From contig CAKQAD010000003.1 of assembly GCA_934215545.1 (NCBI GenBank), forward strand, positions 18,533 to 82,532: a DNA stretch of 64,000 nt, read 5' to 3'. The notes beneath the pieces are model-generated. The model searched no databases, was not told the origin of the DNA, and worked only from the letters and a program-made list of their open reading frames with translations. The position numbers and the translations under genes are program-made. Shown in pieces: positions 29,364 to 37,769 of this stretch. The DNA comes from an uncultured Prevotella sp. (GTDB lineage Bacteria > Bacteroidota > Bacteroidia > Bacteroidales > Bacteroidaceae). Position 1 is the stretch's first letter. Each line of letters opens with the position of its first letter.

Positions 29364-30041
29364 ATGAAAAAGCTTTTCACAATGGCACTTGTAGCATTGT
29401 TTGCTCTTGCTGCAAATGCACAGATCGTATCTTCAAGAAGCGAGAGCATCCAGCGTGCTCCTAAGAATCACACATCACAGTGGTATGTTCGTGCCGGTGT
29501 TGGTAGCGTAGGCATCTCTGGCAAGGAGTTTAAGGAATCTAAGTCTACATTCGGTTACGAAGTAGAGCTTGGCTATCAGAGATTCTTCAATGGCGCAGAT
29601 GGTGCACACCTCGGCTTTGAATTTGGTATCCAGAACCGTGGCTGTAAGTTTGAGGTCGTTGATAGCTATAATTATCATAATGACACATACACTACAAAGG
29701 ACAATACATTCTCAACACTTCAGCTCAATGTTCAGCCAATCTTTGGTTGGAAGATTCCTGTAGGTGCTGGTTTCAGCGTAGACCCACACGTAGGTGTATT
29801 CTTTGGCTACGACCTCACAGGTTCAATGTCTGAAAACGACGATTTCGACTTCGGCGACTACAAGGATGCTGGTTGGAATGCATTCGATGCAGGTATGTCA
29901 TTTGGTGTAGGTGCTTGGTACAAGAACTTCAACTTCGACCTCAAGTATAAGTACTCATTCACCAGCGCATGGGAGCCAGACGATGAAGATGGCTGTGGCA
30001 ACACCAATGGCTTCATGGTTACTGTAGCTTATGCGTTCTAA
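29364..30041 (+). CDS. Outer-membrane beta-barrel protein
   Basis: 225-aa protein with a signal peptide (1-20) and a mature part of alternating aromatic/hydrophobic strands separated by glycine-rich turns, such as YVRAGVGSVGISG, YEVELGYQRFF, HLGFEFGIQNRG and the C-terminal GFMVTVAYAF. The terminal Phe and strand pattern fit a small eight-stranded OmpX/OmpW-type barrel. There is no OmpA domain. An intrinsic terminator follows at 30086-30127. Function beyond outer-membrane location is unknown. Confidence 0.82.
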   Translation: MKKLFTMALVALFALAANAQIVSSRSESIQRAPKNHTSQWYVRAGVGSVGISGKEFKESKSTFGYEVELGYQRFFNGADGAHLGFEFGIQNRGCKFEVVDSYNYHNDTYTTKDNTFSTLQLNVQPIFGWKIPVGAGFSVDPHVGVFFGYDLTGSMSENDDFDFGDYKDAGWNAFDAGMSFGVGAWYKNFNFDLKYKYSFTSAWEPDDEDGCGNTNGFMVTVAYAF

Positions 30042-30085
30042 TAATTATTGATCGTAATATAATAAAGAATAGTAGTTTTTTTCAT

Positions 30086-30127
30086 CCAGTCATTGGGCGT
30101 GATGCCTGGTGACTGGTTTTTTTTTTA
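30086..30127 (+). terminator. Intrinsic terminator of the beta-barrel gene
   Basis: Inverted repeat CCAGTCA (30086-30092) / TGACTGG (30110-30116), with additional inner pairing GGGC/GCC, followed by a run of T to 30127. The T run ends just before the repeat element at 30130. Confidence 0.9.
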
Positions 30128-30297
30128 ACACAATATTTGCATCGTTTCAAGCCTCTGAGAATGCGATATGAATCAGCAAGGCCATCGGCAGTGCACTTTT
30201 CGTGAGTTTTGAGCGTGCAATGGTTAAGACGCTATGCCACAACATGTTGTCGTGGTGCGCTGCGTTAGTGTGCAAGAAAGAGAAACCACAGAACCTA

Positions 30298-30363
30298 AAA
30301 AGCAGCCCACTTTTACATGAAAACAGGCCCACTTTTGTATGAAAAGCAGCCCACTTTTACATG
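30298..30363 (+). repeat. Three 22-bp tandem repeats inside copy A
   Basis: Units 30298-30319, 30320-30341 and 30342-30363. The first and third are identical; the second differs at a few positions. The core is GCCCACTTTT(A/G)(C/T)ATG. A degenerate fourth unit may follow. Copy B has similar but more diverged AGCCCATTTT units. Confidence 0.95.
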
Positions 30364-30523
30364 CAATATGGGCTTAAATGCATGTTGTAGAAGCCGTTTT
30401 TGGCATAAAAGCAGTGAAAATGCCATGCATATTAGTGTTTTTGTGATGCAAAAACACCTTTAAAGCTGCGCATGGATTTCTATTTTGCAAATTTCATTTG
30501 TAACAATTTGGCTAAATGAAAAA

Positions 30524-30531
30524 TATATTTG
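30524..30531 (+). promoter_or_regulatory. -7-like box at the right end of copy A
   Basis: TATATTTG is conserved in both copies of the element and points towards the gene at 30597, 65 bp downstream. Upstream TTTG tetramers lie 13 and 23 nt away, not at the ideal 19-21, so promoter activity is uncertain. Confidence 0.45.
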
Positions 30532-30596
30532 CATGCGCAAAATGGCGGAAAAATAGAACAGTGATGACCCCCAACAACCCACAATAGCAAAGAGTA

Positions 30597-31187
30597 ATGA
30601 AACTGATTTCAACCTTACGCATAGCGCTGCTGTCCGTTTTGCTGTCGCTTACGGCAGGCAATGCTGTTGCAGCCGACAAGATAGCCGAGTATTATCAATC
30701 CTATTATAATGAGCTCAACGATGTGTATGCCGACAGCACGGCAGAAACCATCTATGTGTTTGTACATTCGCTCGAGAAGCAATCGCTTCGCTCGCTGGTG
30801 CTCACCGGTCAGGACGACATCCGCAGGCATGCAGAGTGGGTGATACGTCTTGCCGATGCCCTTGAGCCGGCTGCCAAGAGTCGCAGCCGTAGTATTGTGA
30901 AAGCCCAAGAACCCTTGAAAGTAAATCTGAAATACTCTGTCGATGGCGAGTGGCGTGAGGACAGCGTCATGCTCAAAGCCACGTTAGAAAGCAAGAAACG
31001 CCAGCTGGTGTTGCACCTTGGCGTAGACAAGATAAAAGATGCCGATGGGAAGCGTCGTGGCGGATTTCGCCTCTCCTTCACATCAGCCTCCGACACACGC
31101 GAGTTTGCAGAGATGCTCGGCAAGTGCTATCATGCAGTGCCCATGCGCCCAATGGGTGCCACCGATAGCAACATAATAATACGCTGA
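30597..31187 (+). CDS. Secreted protein of unknown function (DUF4252-like possibility)
   Basis: 196-aa protein with a signal peptide ending at VAA-DK (about 1-25). The mature domain has helical stretches (KIAEYYQSYYNELNDVY), a segment TIYVFVHSLEKQSLRSL, a basic linker (AAKSRSRSIVK) and a beta-rich end. No catalytic motif is evident. The family is uncertain; a DUF4252-like fold is only a weak impression. The gene lies alone on the plus strand, 61 bp after the repeat element and convergent (33 bp) with the S41 peptidase gene. Confidence 0.7.
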   Translation: MKLISTLRIALLSVLLSLTAGNAVAADKIAEYYQSYYNELNDVYADSTAETIYVFVHSLEKQSLRSLVLTGQDDIRRHAEWVIRLADALEPAAKSRSRSIVKAQEPLKVNLKYSVDGEWREDSVMLKATLESKKRQLVLHLGVDKIKDADGKRRGGFRLSFTSASDTREFAEMLGKCYHAVPMRPMGATDSNIIIR

Positions 31188-31220
31188 TTGTGCCATCGGT
31201 GCAGGGTAGGGCAGTGGCAA

Positions 31221-32243
31221 CTATTGTCTTTTGAGCAGTTGCCGGGCATATTCTATTATGGTGTCGTGCCCTTTCAGCAGGTCGGCCTGTTGCAGCGCCA
31301 CCCTATGGTCGGGCTCCATGCCAAACTCCACCGACTGCTTGTTGCGGTCGTACATGGGGCATGCCGATAGCCTCACGCTCCATCCGTTGGGCAGTTCGCT
31401 TGAGAACGGCATGCCAGCGCCGCCCCCCGTATTGTCGCCCACGATGGCCACATTGTTGAAGCAGCGCATATACTTCACAAATTCGTTGGCAGCACTATAC
31501 ACAGCCCGGTTGGTGAGCACCGCCACGGGCTTTTGCCATCTTATGCCCTTCGACGGCTTTATGCGCTGCTCCTGCAGCTCAGAGAAGTCGGAGTGTCCCT
31601 TCCCCGTCTTATGTTGCAGATAGCCCACCATCACCTCGTTATTGGTGAAGCGTGCCGCCAGTTGTTCGGCAGTGGTGAGCATGCCCCCGCCATTGTCGCG
31701 TATGTCGATGATTAGTGCGTTGCATGGAGCCAGATAGTAGAGCACATCGTCGAGATTACCCTCGCCGATGGCGTTGGCAAACGATGGCAGGCGTATGTAG
31801 CCGATATTGTCGTCGAGTCGGCGGTAGCGCATGCCCGATGCTATGCGATAGTCGGTGCCCAAGTATTTTGTTATGAGCGTGTCGCTGATGTTCGACGGAT
31901 AATTTTCGTGCCACGACCAGTTGCGTGCCATGTCCCACGACGAATACATGTTGACATGCCCGTCGCGCAGCTCGCCCAGCATACTGCCCAGCACCTCAAA
32001 CAGCTGCGCATTGGTGAGGCTATTGTCTACCTGAGCCGAGTATTTGGCATACACAGCATTCCAGTCGAGTCCATATTGCGCTTGTTTATAGTCGAAGAAG
32101 CAGTAGTGCTCGTCGATAATATGCCATAGCGCCTCGAAGTTGCCTCGCGGGTCGTCGTTGTATTCCTCCTCGTCGATGCAGCTCGAAAGCGAGCACATAG
32201 CTATGAACATATATAATAATGTGTGCAGGTGTTTGCGAATCAT
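31221..32243 (-). CDS. S41-family (C-terminal processing) peptidase lipoprotein
   Basis: 340-aa lipoprotein: signal with lipobox LSSC followed by IDEEE, a Bacteroidetes surface-export-like acidic signal. An N-terminal helical region contains FEALWHIIDEHYCFF and LRDGHVNMYS. The S41 core follows, with NALIIDIRDNGGGML and the probable nucleophile Ser in NRAVYSAANEF, then GDNTGGGAG. No clear PDZ domain is present, as in several Bacteroidetes tricorn-like S41 lipoproteins. It is the last gene of a minus-strand run after the topoisomerase and DUF3316 genes (18-bp gap). Substrate is unknown. Confidence 0.87.
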   Translation of the reverse strand: MIRKHLHTLLYMFIAMCSLSSCIDEEEYNDDPRGNFEALWHIIDEHYCFFDYKQAQYGLDWNAVYAKYSAQVDNSLTNAQLFEVLGSMLGELRDGHVNMYSSWDMARNWSWHENYPSNISDTLITKYLGTDYRIASGMRYRRLDDNIGYIRLPSFANAIGEGNLDDVLYYLAPCNALIIDIRDNGGGMLTTAEQLAARFTNNEVMVGYLQHKTGKGHSDFSELQEQRIKPSKGIRWQKPVAVLTNRAVYSAANEFVKYMRCFNNVAIVGDNTGGGAGMPFSSELPNGWSVRLSACPMYDRNKQSVEFGMEPDHRVALQQADLLKGHDTIIEYARQLLKRQ

Positions 32244-32261
32244 GCGTTAAGTGTGTAGGTT

Positions 32262-33203
32262 TTATTGTTTCAGCGTTCTGAATGTCTTCACCACGCCCAC
32301 CATAAAGGCATGCGTATAGACGTGAGTCTTTAGGTTGTTCACCTGCGATTGGTCTATAATTCCCAGATATCCCACGCGCCATTTGGTGCGCCCGATGTTC
32401 AGGTCGAGAGTAAGCATCTGCCTGAACGATGGCGTGGCTGCAATTGTTGTAGGCACAATGTTATGGTCGTAGTTGCCGCGTGTGAATATCTCGTAGTACG
32501 ACTGTCCGTAGTTAGGCGAGAACATCACCCCCAGCAGCGGTGCCGACGCCTCGTAGTGCAGCACCAGCGGGAAGCCTGCCTCTGCAGAGCCTATGGGCTT
32601 GAACGCCCCCGATAGGCTCGCCCTGCCCAAGTAATAATCGGCAGCCACTGTAGGTTCGATGTTTATGCTCACCCTTGCGTTGGCAGGATTGTTGCTATTG
32701 CGCGTGTTGTAGACAAACCCCAGGTTGGCAGCAACGGAGCCTCCCGCCATGATATGCAGCGGATGCTGCCACAGGCGCATGCTCCATCGGTGCATCAGTG
32801 AGTAGCGGAAGGCGTAAGCCCCCGCCATTTCGTTGCCGTTGCTGGCGCGGTTGTCGGCAAATGCAATGTTGCCCTCGTGCACAAACTGGTTGACCCATTG
32901 CGATGAGTCCTTCTCGCGTCGGGTGTGCGACATTATGCGCACATCAATGCCCCGATATTTCTCGGGCGACAGATAGGTGTCGAGAATGTTCGTGTAGCCC
33001 ACGCCCGCAAGCAGCACATTGGTCTTGCGTGTGGCAGGCAGCAGCACGGCACCACCATTGTGGCATGCCTTGCCGCCGATGTGTGGAGCCTGGCAGCTAT
33101 CGTGGCGTGCTGTGTTGCAGGCGGTTGCAGGTGCTTGTGCGGTGGCAGTGAGCACCGTCGTAAGCCCCACGAGCATTGTTGCCAACATTCTATAGATTTT
33201 CAT
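32262..33203 (-). CDS. DUF3316 family exported protein
   Basis: 313-aa protein with a signal peptide (1-23) and features of the Bacteroidetes DUF3316 family: an early LLAGVGYTNILDTYLSP, central SLMHRWSMRLW and GGSVAANLGFVYNTRNSNNP, and a beta-strand-rich C-terminal half ending in VGVVKTFRTLKQ. The strand pattern suggests an outer-membrane or periplasmic beta structure. Function is unknown. Its start lies within the 3' end of the topoisomerase gene (14-bp overlap), so it is co-transcribed and probably coupled. Family assignment is from memory of this pattern. Confidence 0.75.
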   Translation of the reverse strand: MKIYRMLATMLVGLTTVLTATAQAPATACNTARHDSCQAPHIGGKACHNGGAVLLPATRKTNVLLAGVGYTNILDTYLSPEKYRGIDVRIMSHTRREKDSSQWVNQFVHEGNIAFADNRASNGNEMAGAYAFRYSLMHRWSMRLWQHPLHIMAGGSVAANLGFVYNTRNSNNPANARVSINIEPTVAADYYLGRASLSGAFKPIGSAEAGFPLVLHYEASAPLLGVMFSPNYGQSYYEIFTRGNYDHNIVPTTIAATPSFRQMLTLDLNIGRTKWRVGYLGIIDQSQVNNLKTHVYTHAFMVGVVKTFRTLKQ

Positions 33204-36009
33204 TCTCGCTAAAGAGGTTTAGTTGTCCGGTCATCTCGTCGATCACCTGCTGCTGGCTCTTGCCGGCATCCGGGTCGAGATTTTCCTGTTCCTCGTTGTC
33301 ATCGTCGTTGTCGTCGGTCTCCGGTTCAGGGAATCGTGTAGGCTCCAGTTCTTTCACACCATCCACATCGAGTGTAGTGACGCGCTTTCCCTTAGCCTTG
33401 AAGCCCTTAACGCCGATAAACTCCTCCGCATCGATTTCCATTGGAGCACGCTGCGTGATGCTACCGTCGGCACCCACTGTAGGCGTCATCGTTACCTCGA
33501 AGCGTGGGTAAGGCGTGTCGGTGAGCAGCACCAGCTGGCTTTGAGCATTGTCGCCGATATAGTTTTGCAGGCGCTTTATTGCCTCCATGCGGAAACGCTT
33601 GATGTAGAGATTGTTGTCGTTGTCGGCATCGAAGAGCACCGCTGTCCACACCTTGTCAGGATTCCACTTCTCTATGATTTTGATGTTCGACTCATAGTGG
33701 TTGTTGGCATCGAAGTTAGAGATGTAGAAGTTGCCATCGTCGAGCACCACGAGAATAGAATCCTCGTCGTAGAACTCGCCCAGCAAGCGTCCGTGCTCGT
33801 CGTAGTTGAGGCGGTTTACATCCGGGTCGTACCACACCTTGCGTCCGCCCAGTGTAGAGTGTCCGTGACTTTTCAGTCCGATGCGGTGTATAGGGTTTCG
33901 TGTCACGAGGTTGCCCTTGCTTGTGCGCCCCTTGATGGCAATGTCCGAAAAATCCTTCTCAATGAAGATGCGCTTCAGCTTAGGGTTAGCCTCGAGTGTC
34001 ACCTTTATCACTTCCGCCTCGCCGTTGGGGTTGGCGGTGAAGTAGAGCACGCGTGTGCCCGGAGTGCCCTGTGTGAGATCATACTCCTTGCCGGTGGTCA
34101 TGGTAGGCACAAAGAAGCGCTTGATGTAAGCCGCGCCAGCCTTGCCATCGCGATACACCACATTATATATGGTGCGCTTATCGTTCTTCTTGAACACCTG
34201 CACATGCAGAATGTTCTTGCCCACGAATATCTTGTCGGCCACATGCACCATTTTGTATTTGCCATCCTTGAAGAACACGATGATGTCGTCGATGTCGGAG
34301 CAGTTGCACACAAACTCGTCTTTCTTCAGTCCGGTGCCGATAAATCCCTCCTGACGGTTGATGTAGAGCTTCTGGTTGGCCTCTACCACCTTCGAAGCCT
34401 CGATGGTGTCGAAATTCTTTATCTCCGTGTGGCGTGGATGATCCTTGCCATACTTCTGCTTTATGAACTCAAACCACTCTATCGTTACCTCGGTCATGTG
34501 CGCCAGGTCGTGCTCGATGTCGGCAAGCTCCGCCTTGATGCGTGCAATGAGTTCGTCGGCCTTATCCTTGTTGTATTTCAGGATGCGCTGCATCTTTATC
34601 TCGAGCAGTCGCAGAATGTCGTCGCGTGTGATGTCGCGGTGGAAGGTATATTCCACCATCTCCTGCACCAGGTTGCCGTCGGCGCTGTTCTTGTAGGCAG
34701 GCACTCTGAACACCTGGTTCTTGAAAGGCTCCAGCTTTGTGTCGATGAATGCCACCACCTCGTCTTGCGACTTTGCCTGTTCGAATTTGCGCTCCTTGTA
34801 TATTCTCTCTTCGATGAATATACGTTCCAGCGACGAGAAGAACAACTGCTCTTCGAGCTCGCCCTTGCGTATGAGCAGCTCCTTGCGCAGCAGTCCCATG
34901 GTGGTGTCGGTGGAGTGTCGCAGCACATCGCTGACGGTGAGGAAGCACGGCTTGTTGTCTTCTATCACGCAGCAGTTGGGCGAGATGTTTATCTCGCAGT
35001 CGGAGAAGGCATATAGCGCATCTATCGTCTTGTCCGACGACACACCAGGCGCCAGATGCACCTGAATCTCCACCTCGGCAGCCGTATTGTCGTCGACCTT
35101 CTTAGCCTTTATCTTGCCCTTGTCGATGGCACGCAGTATGGAGTCGATAAGCGTGGTGGTGGTTTTCGAGAATGGTATCTCGCGGATGACGATAGTCTTC
35201 GAGTCGAGCTTCTCTATCTTTGCGCGCACCTTCACCATGCCTCCACGCTGTCCGTCGTTATATTTTGCCACATCGATAAATCCGCCTGTGGGGAAGTCGG
35301 GATACAGGCAGAACTCCTCGCCACGCAGATAGTGTATGGCGGCATCGCATATCTCCACGAGGTTGTGTGGCAATATCTTGGAGCTCAAGCCCACAGCGAT
35401 GCCCTCTGCACCCTGCGCCAGCAGCAGTGGAAATTTGGCAGGCAACGTGATAGGCTCCTTGTTGCGTCCGTCGTAAGACAGCTGCCACTCCGTGGTCTTA
35501 GGGTTGAACACCACATCGAGGGCAAACTTCGACAGGCGTGCCTCGATGTATCGAGGCGCCGCAGCACGGTCGCCAGTGAGGATATTGCCCCAGTTGCCCT
35601 GGCAGTCGACGAGCAAGTCCTTCTGTCCCATCTGCACAAGAGCGTCGCCGATAGAGGCATCGCCGTGCGGGTGGAACTGCATGGTGTGACCCACGATGTT
35701 GGCCACTTTATTGTATCTGCCGTCGTCCATACGCTTCATAGAGTGCAGAATGCGTCGCTGCACGGGTTTCAATCCGTCTTCGATATGCGGCACTGCACGC
35801 TCAAGTATTACGTATGAAGCATAGTCAAGAAACCAGTTCTGATACATGCCGCTAAGATGGTGTACGGCAGATGCATCAAATCTGTTCACAGGCTTGTAGT
35901 CGGAGTGCTTTGTGGTGGATGCTTCGGCAACCTCGGCATCTTGCGTGCCGTCGTCGTTGGTGTCGTTTCTCACATCCAGCTCTTCACTGTCTTTTATCTC
36001 GTCGTCCAT
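33190..36009 (-). CDS. parC: DNA gyrase/topoisomerase IV subunit A (ParC-type)
   Basis: 939-aa breakage-reunion subunit of a type IIA topoisomerase. A short acidic leader precedes the catalytic core: RAVPHIEDGLKPVQRRIL, HTMQFHPHGDASIGDALVQM, and catalytic Tyr154 in AAPRYIEARLS. The position equivalent to E. coli GyrA Ser83 appears to be Ala118. The C-terminal part has beta-pinwheel-like blades and an acidic tail rich in Glu/Asp. It lacks a clear GyrA box, so topoisomerase IV is favoured over gyrase. It heads a minus-strand run into the DUF3316 and S41 genes. A -7-like box (TACCTTTG) lies at 36052-36059. Confidence 0.9.
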   Translation of the reverse strand: MDDEIKDSEELDVRNDTNDDGTQDAEVAEASTTKHSDYKPVNRFDASAVHHLSGMYQNWFLDYASYVILERAVPHIEDGLKPVQRRILHSMKRMDDGRYNKVANIVGHTMQFHPHGDASIGDALVQMGQKDLLVDCQGNWGNILTGDRAAAPRYIEARLSKFALDVVFNPKTTEWQLSYDGRNKEPITLPAKFPLLLAQGAEGIAVGLSSKILPHNLVEICDAAIHYLRGEEFCLYPDFPTGGFIDVAKYNDGQRGGMVKVRAKIEKLDSKTIVIREIPFSKTTTTLIDSILRAIDKGKIKAKKVDDNTAAEVEIQVHLAPGVSSDKTIDALYAFSDCEINISPNCCVIEDNKPCFLTVSDVLRHSTDTTMGLLRKELLIRKGELEEQLFFSSLERIFIEERIYKERKFEQAKSQDEVVAFIDTKLEPFKNQVFRVPAYKNSADGNLVQEMVEYTFHRDITRDDILRLLEIKMQRILKYNKDKADELIARIKAELADIEHDLAHMTEVTIEWFEFIKQKYGKDHPRHTEIKNFDTIEASKVVEANQKLYINRQEGFIGTGLKKDEFVCNCSDIDDIIVFFKDGKYKMVHVADKIFVGKNILHVQVFKKNDKRTIYNVVYRDGKAGAAYIKRFFVPTMTTGKEYDLTQGTPGTRVLYFTANPNGEAEVIKVTLEANPKLKRIFIEKDFSDIAIKGRTSKGNLVTRNPIHRIGLKSHGHSTLGGRKVWYDPDVNRLNYDEHGRLLGEFYDEDSILVVLDDGNFYISNFDANNHYESNIKIIEKWNPDKVWTAVLFDADNDNNLYIKRFRMEAIKRLQNYIGDNAQSQLVLLTDTPYPRFEVTMTPTVGADGSITQRAPMEIDAEEFIGVKGFKAKGKRVTTLDVDGVKELEPTRFPEPETDDNDDDNEEQENLDPDAGKSQQQVIDEMTGQLNLFSENENL

Positions 36010-36051
36010 AAAAATGTCGTGTGGGTTGTTAGTATGCTATTAGTCAATAGC

Positions 36052-36059
36052 AAAGGTAC
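36052..36059 (-). promoter_or_regulatory. Putative -7 box of the topoisomerase operon
   Basis: On the minus strand this reads TACCTTTG, matching TAnnTTTG, 43 bp before the topoisomerase ATG. No -33 TTTG is evident. Confidence 0.45.
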
Positions 36060-36155
36060 TAAAAAAAACGGAAATTGTGGGCTGACAGCCCCGTTTCATG
36101 CCCATGTTTCATAACATTTAACTTGTAGAACGTAAGGAAATCAGTCAAAAAAGCG

Positions 36156-36163
36156 TAACTTTG
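36156..36163 (+). promoter_or_regulatory. Putative -7 box of glyS
   Basis: TAACTTTG followed by C, 41 bp before the glyS ATG. It is arranged divergently with the minus-strand topoisomerase promoter box about 100 bp away. No clear -33 element. Confidence 0.5.
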
Positions 36164-36204
36164 CAGAATATTGAATATTAGATTAAAACAAAACATATAC
36201 TACA

Positions 36205-37746
36205 ATGGCACAAGAAGACGTTTTCAAGAAAATCGTTAGTCACTGCAAGGAGTACGGATTTGTGTTCCCAAGCAGCGATATTTATGACGGCCTGGGCGCA
36301 GTGTACGACTACGGACAGAACGGTGTAGAACTCAAGAACAACATTAAGGAATACTGGTGGAAGAGCATGGTGTTGCTGCACGAGAACATCGTGGGCATCG
36401 ACTCTGCCATCTTCATGCACCCTACTATCTGGAAGGCAAGCGGACACGTGGACGCTTTCAACGACCCTCTTATTGACAACCGCGACTCTAAGAAACGCTA
36501 TCGTGCCGATGTGCTCATCGAAGATCAGATTGCCAAGTACGACGAGAAGATAGAGAAGGAGATTGCCAAGGCACGCAAGCGCTTCGGCGACTCATTCGAC
36601 GAGGCTCAGTTCCGCGCCACCAACGGTCGCGTGCTCGAGCATCAGCAGAAGCGCGACGCACTGCACGAGCGTTACACAAAGGCAATGCAGGGCCCAGACC
36701 TTGCCGAGCTGAAGCAGATAATCATTGATGAGGAAATAGTAGACCCCATCAGCGGCACAAAGAACTGGACCGACGTGCGCCAGTTTAACCTCATGTTCTC
36801 TACAGAAATGGGATCTACTGCCGACGGTTCAATGAAGGTGTATCTGCGTCCGGAAACAGCACAGGGCATCTTCGTAAACTACCTCAACGTGCAGAAGACC
36901 GGTCGCATGAAGATTCCTTTCGGTATCGCACAGATAGGTAAGGCATTCCGCAACGAAATCGTGGCTCGTCAGTTCATATTCCGTATGCGCGAGTTCGAGC
37001 AGATGGAGATGCAGTTCTTCGTAAAGCCTGGTACAGAGCTCGGCTTCTTCCAGGACTGGAAGCAGATACGTATGAAGTGGCACCAGAACCTCGGCTTCGG
37101 CGCAGAGAACTATCGCTTCCACGACCACGAGAAGCTGGCACACTATGCCAATGCAGCCACCGACATCGAGTTCCGCATGCCATTCGGCTTCAAGGAGGTA
37201 GAGGGTGTGCACAGCCGCACCAACTTCGACCTTTCACAGCACGAGAAGTTCTCGGGCCGCTCAATAAAATACTTCGATCCTCAGACAAAGGAGTCGTACA
37301 CTCCGTATGTCATCGAGACATCTATCGGCGTAGACCGTATGTTCCTGAGCGTTATGTGCCACTCTTATCGTGAGGAGCAGCTCGAGAATGGCGAGACACG
37401 CGTGGTGCTCATGTTGCCACCAGCACTTGCACCTACCAAACTTGCTGTGCTGCCACTCGTGAAGAAAGACGGACTGCCAGAAAAGGCACGCGAGATAGTG
37501 AACAATCTGAAGTTCCACTTCAACACACACTACGACGAGAAGGACACCATCGGCAAGCGCTATCGCCGTCAGGACGCCGTGGGAACACCTTACTGCGTGA
37601 CCGTCGACTACGACACTCTCACCGACAACACCGTGACACTGCGCTTCCGCGACACCATGGAGCAGGAGCGTGTGAGCATAGACCAGCTGCAGAGCATCAT
37701 CGAGGATAAGGTGAGCATCTCCAGCCTCCTCAAGAAACTTCAGTAA
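36205..37746 (+). CDS. glyS: Glycyl-tRNA synthetase (single-chain, alpha2 type)
   Basis: Class II aminoacyl-tRNA synthetase charging tRNA-Gly. The 513-aa protein is the eukaryote/archaea-like single-chain form, as usual in Bacteroidetes. N-terminal VFPSSDIYDGLGAVYDYG matches the family start. Class II motif 2 region follows around FRNEIVARQFIFRMREFEQM, and motif 3 lies around TPYVIETSIGVDR. A C-terminal anticodon-binding domain starts near 405 (LAPTKLAVLPLVKKDGL). An insertion at about 100-185 is typical. The next gene starts 23 bp downstream, so co-transcription is possible. Confidence 0.96.
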   Translation: MAQEDVFKKIVSHCKEYGFVFPSSDIYDGLGAVYDYGQNGVELKNNIKEYWWKSMVLLHENIVGIDSAIFMHPTIWKASGHVDAFNDPLIDNRDSKKRYRADVLIEDQIAKYDEKIEKEIAKARKRFGDSFDEAQFRATNGRVLEHQQKRDALHERYTKAMQGPDLAELKQIIIDEEIVDPISGTKNWTDVRQFNLMFSTEMGSTADGSMKVYLRPETAQGIFVNYLNVQKTGRMKIPFGIAQIGKAFRNEIVARQFIFRMREFEQMEMQFFVKPGTELGFFQDWKQIRMKWHQNLGFGAENYRFHDHEKLAHYANAATDIEFRMPFGFKEVEGVHSRTNFDLSQHEKFSGRSIKYFDPQTKESYTPYVIETSIGVDRMFLSVMCHSYREEQLENGETRVVLMLPPALAPTKLAVLPLVKKDGLPEKAREIVNNLKFHFNTHYDEKDTIGKRYRRQDAVGTPYCVTVDYDTLTDNTVTLRFRDTMEQERVSIDQLQSIIEDKVSISSLLKKLQ

Positions 37747-37769
37747 GAATATCACATTATCAACGATAA

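Larger units (their letters stand above)
30130..30535 (+). repeat. 406-bp intergenic repeat element, copy A
   Basis: This stretch matches the reverse complement of 63280-63686 colinearly. Exact blocks are 30130-30147 with 63669-63686 (18 bp), 30205-30220 with 63595-63610 (16 bp), 30492-30515 with 63300-63323 (24 bp), and 30524-30535 with 63280-63291 (12 bp). Offsets differ by only one base, and many partial matches lie between. It has no credible reading frame. Copy A holds three 22-bp repeats (30298-30363) and ends in TATATTTG, a -7-like box pointing to the gene at 30597. I do not recognise the family. Confidence 0.85.

Noticed and set aside
30298..30363. CRISPR-like repeats in the intergenic element
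   Set aside because: The 22-bp units are contiguous with no spacers, so they are tandem repeats.
33223..35817. Long plus-strand ORFs opposite the topoisomerase gene
   Set aside because: They lie antisense to a gene with clear catalytic motifs and show no domain. Long antisense frames are expected in a GC-balanced coding region.
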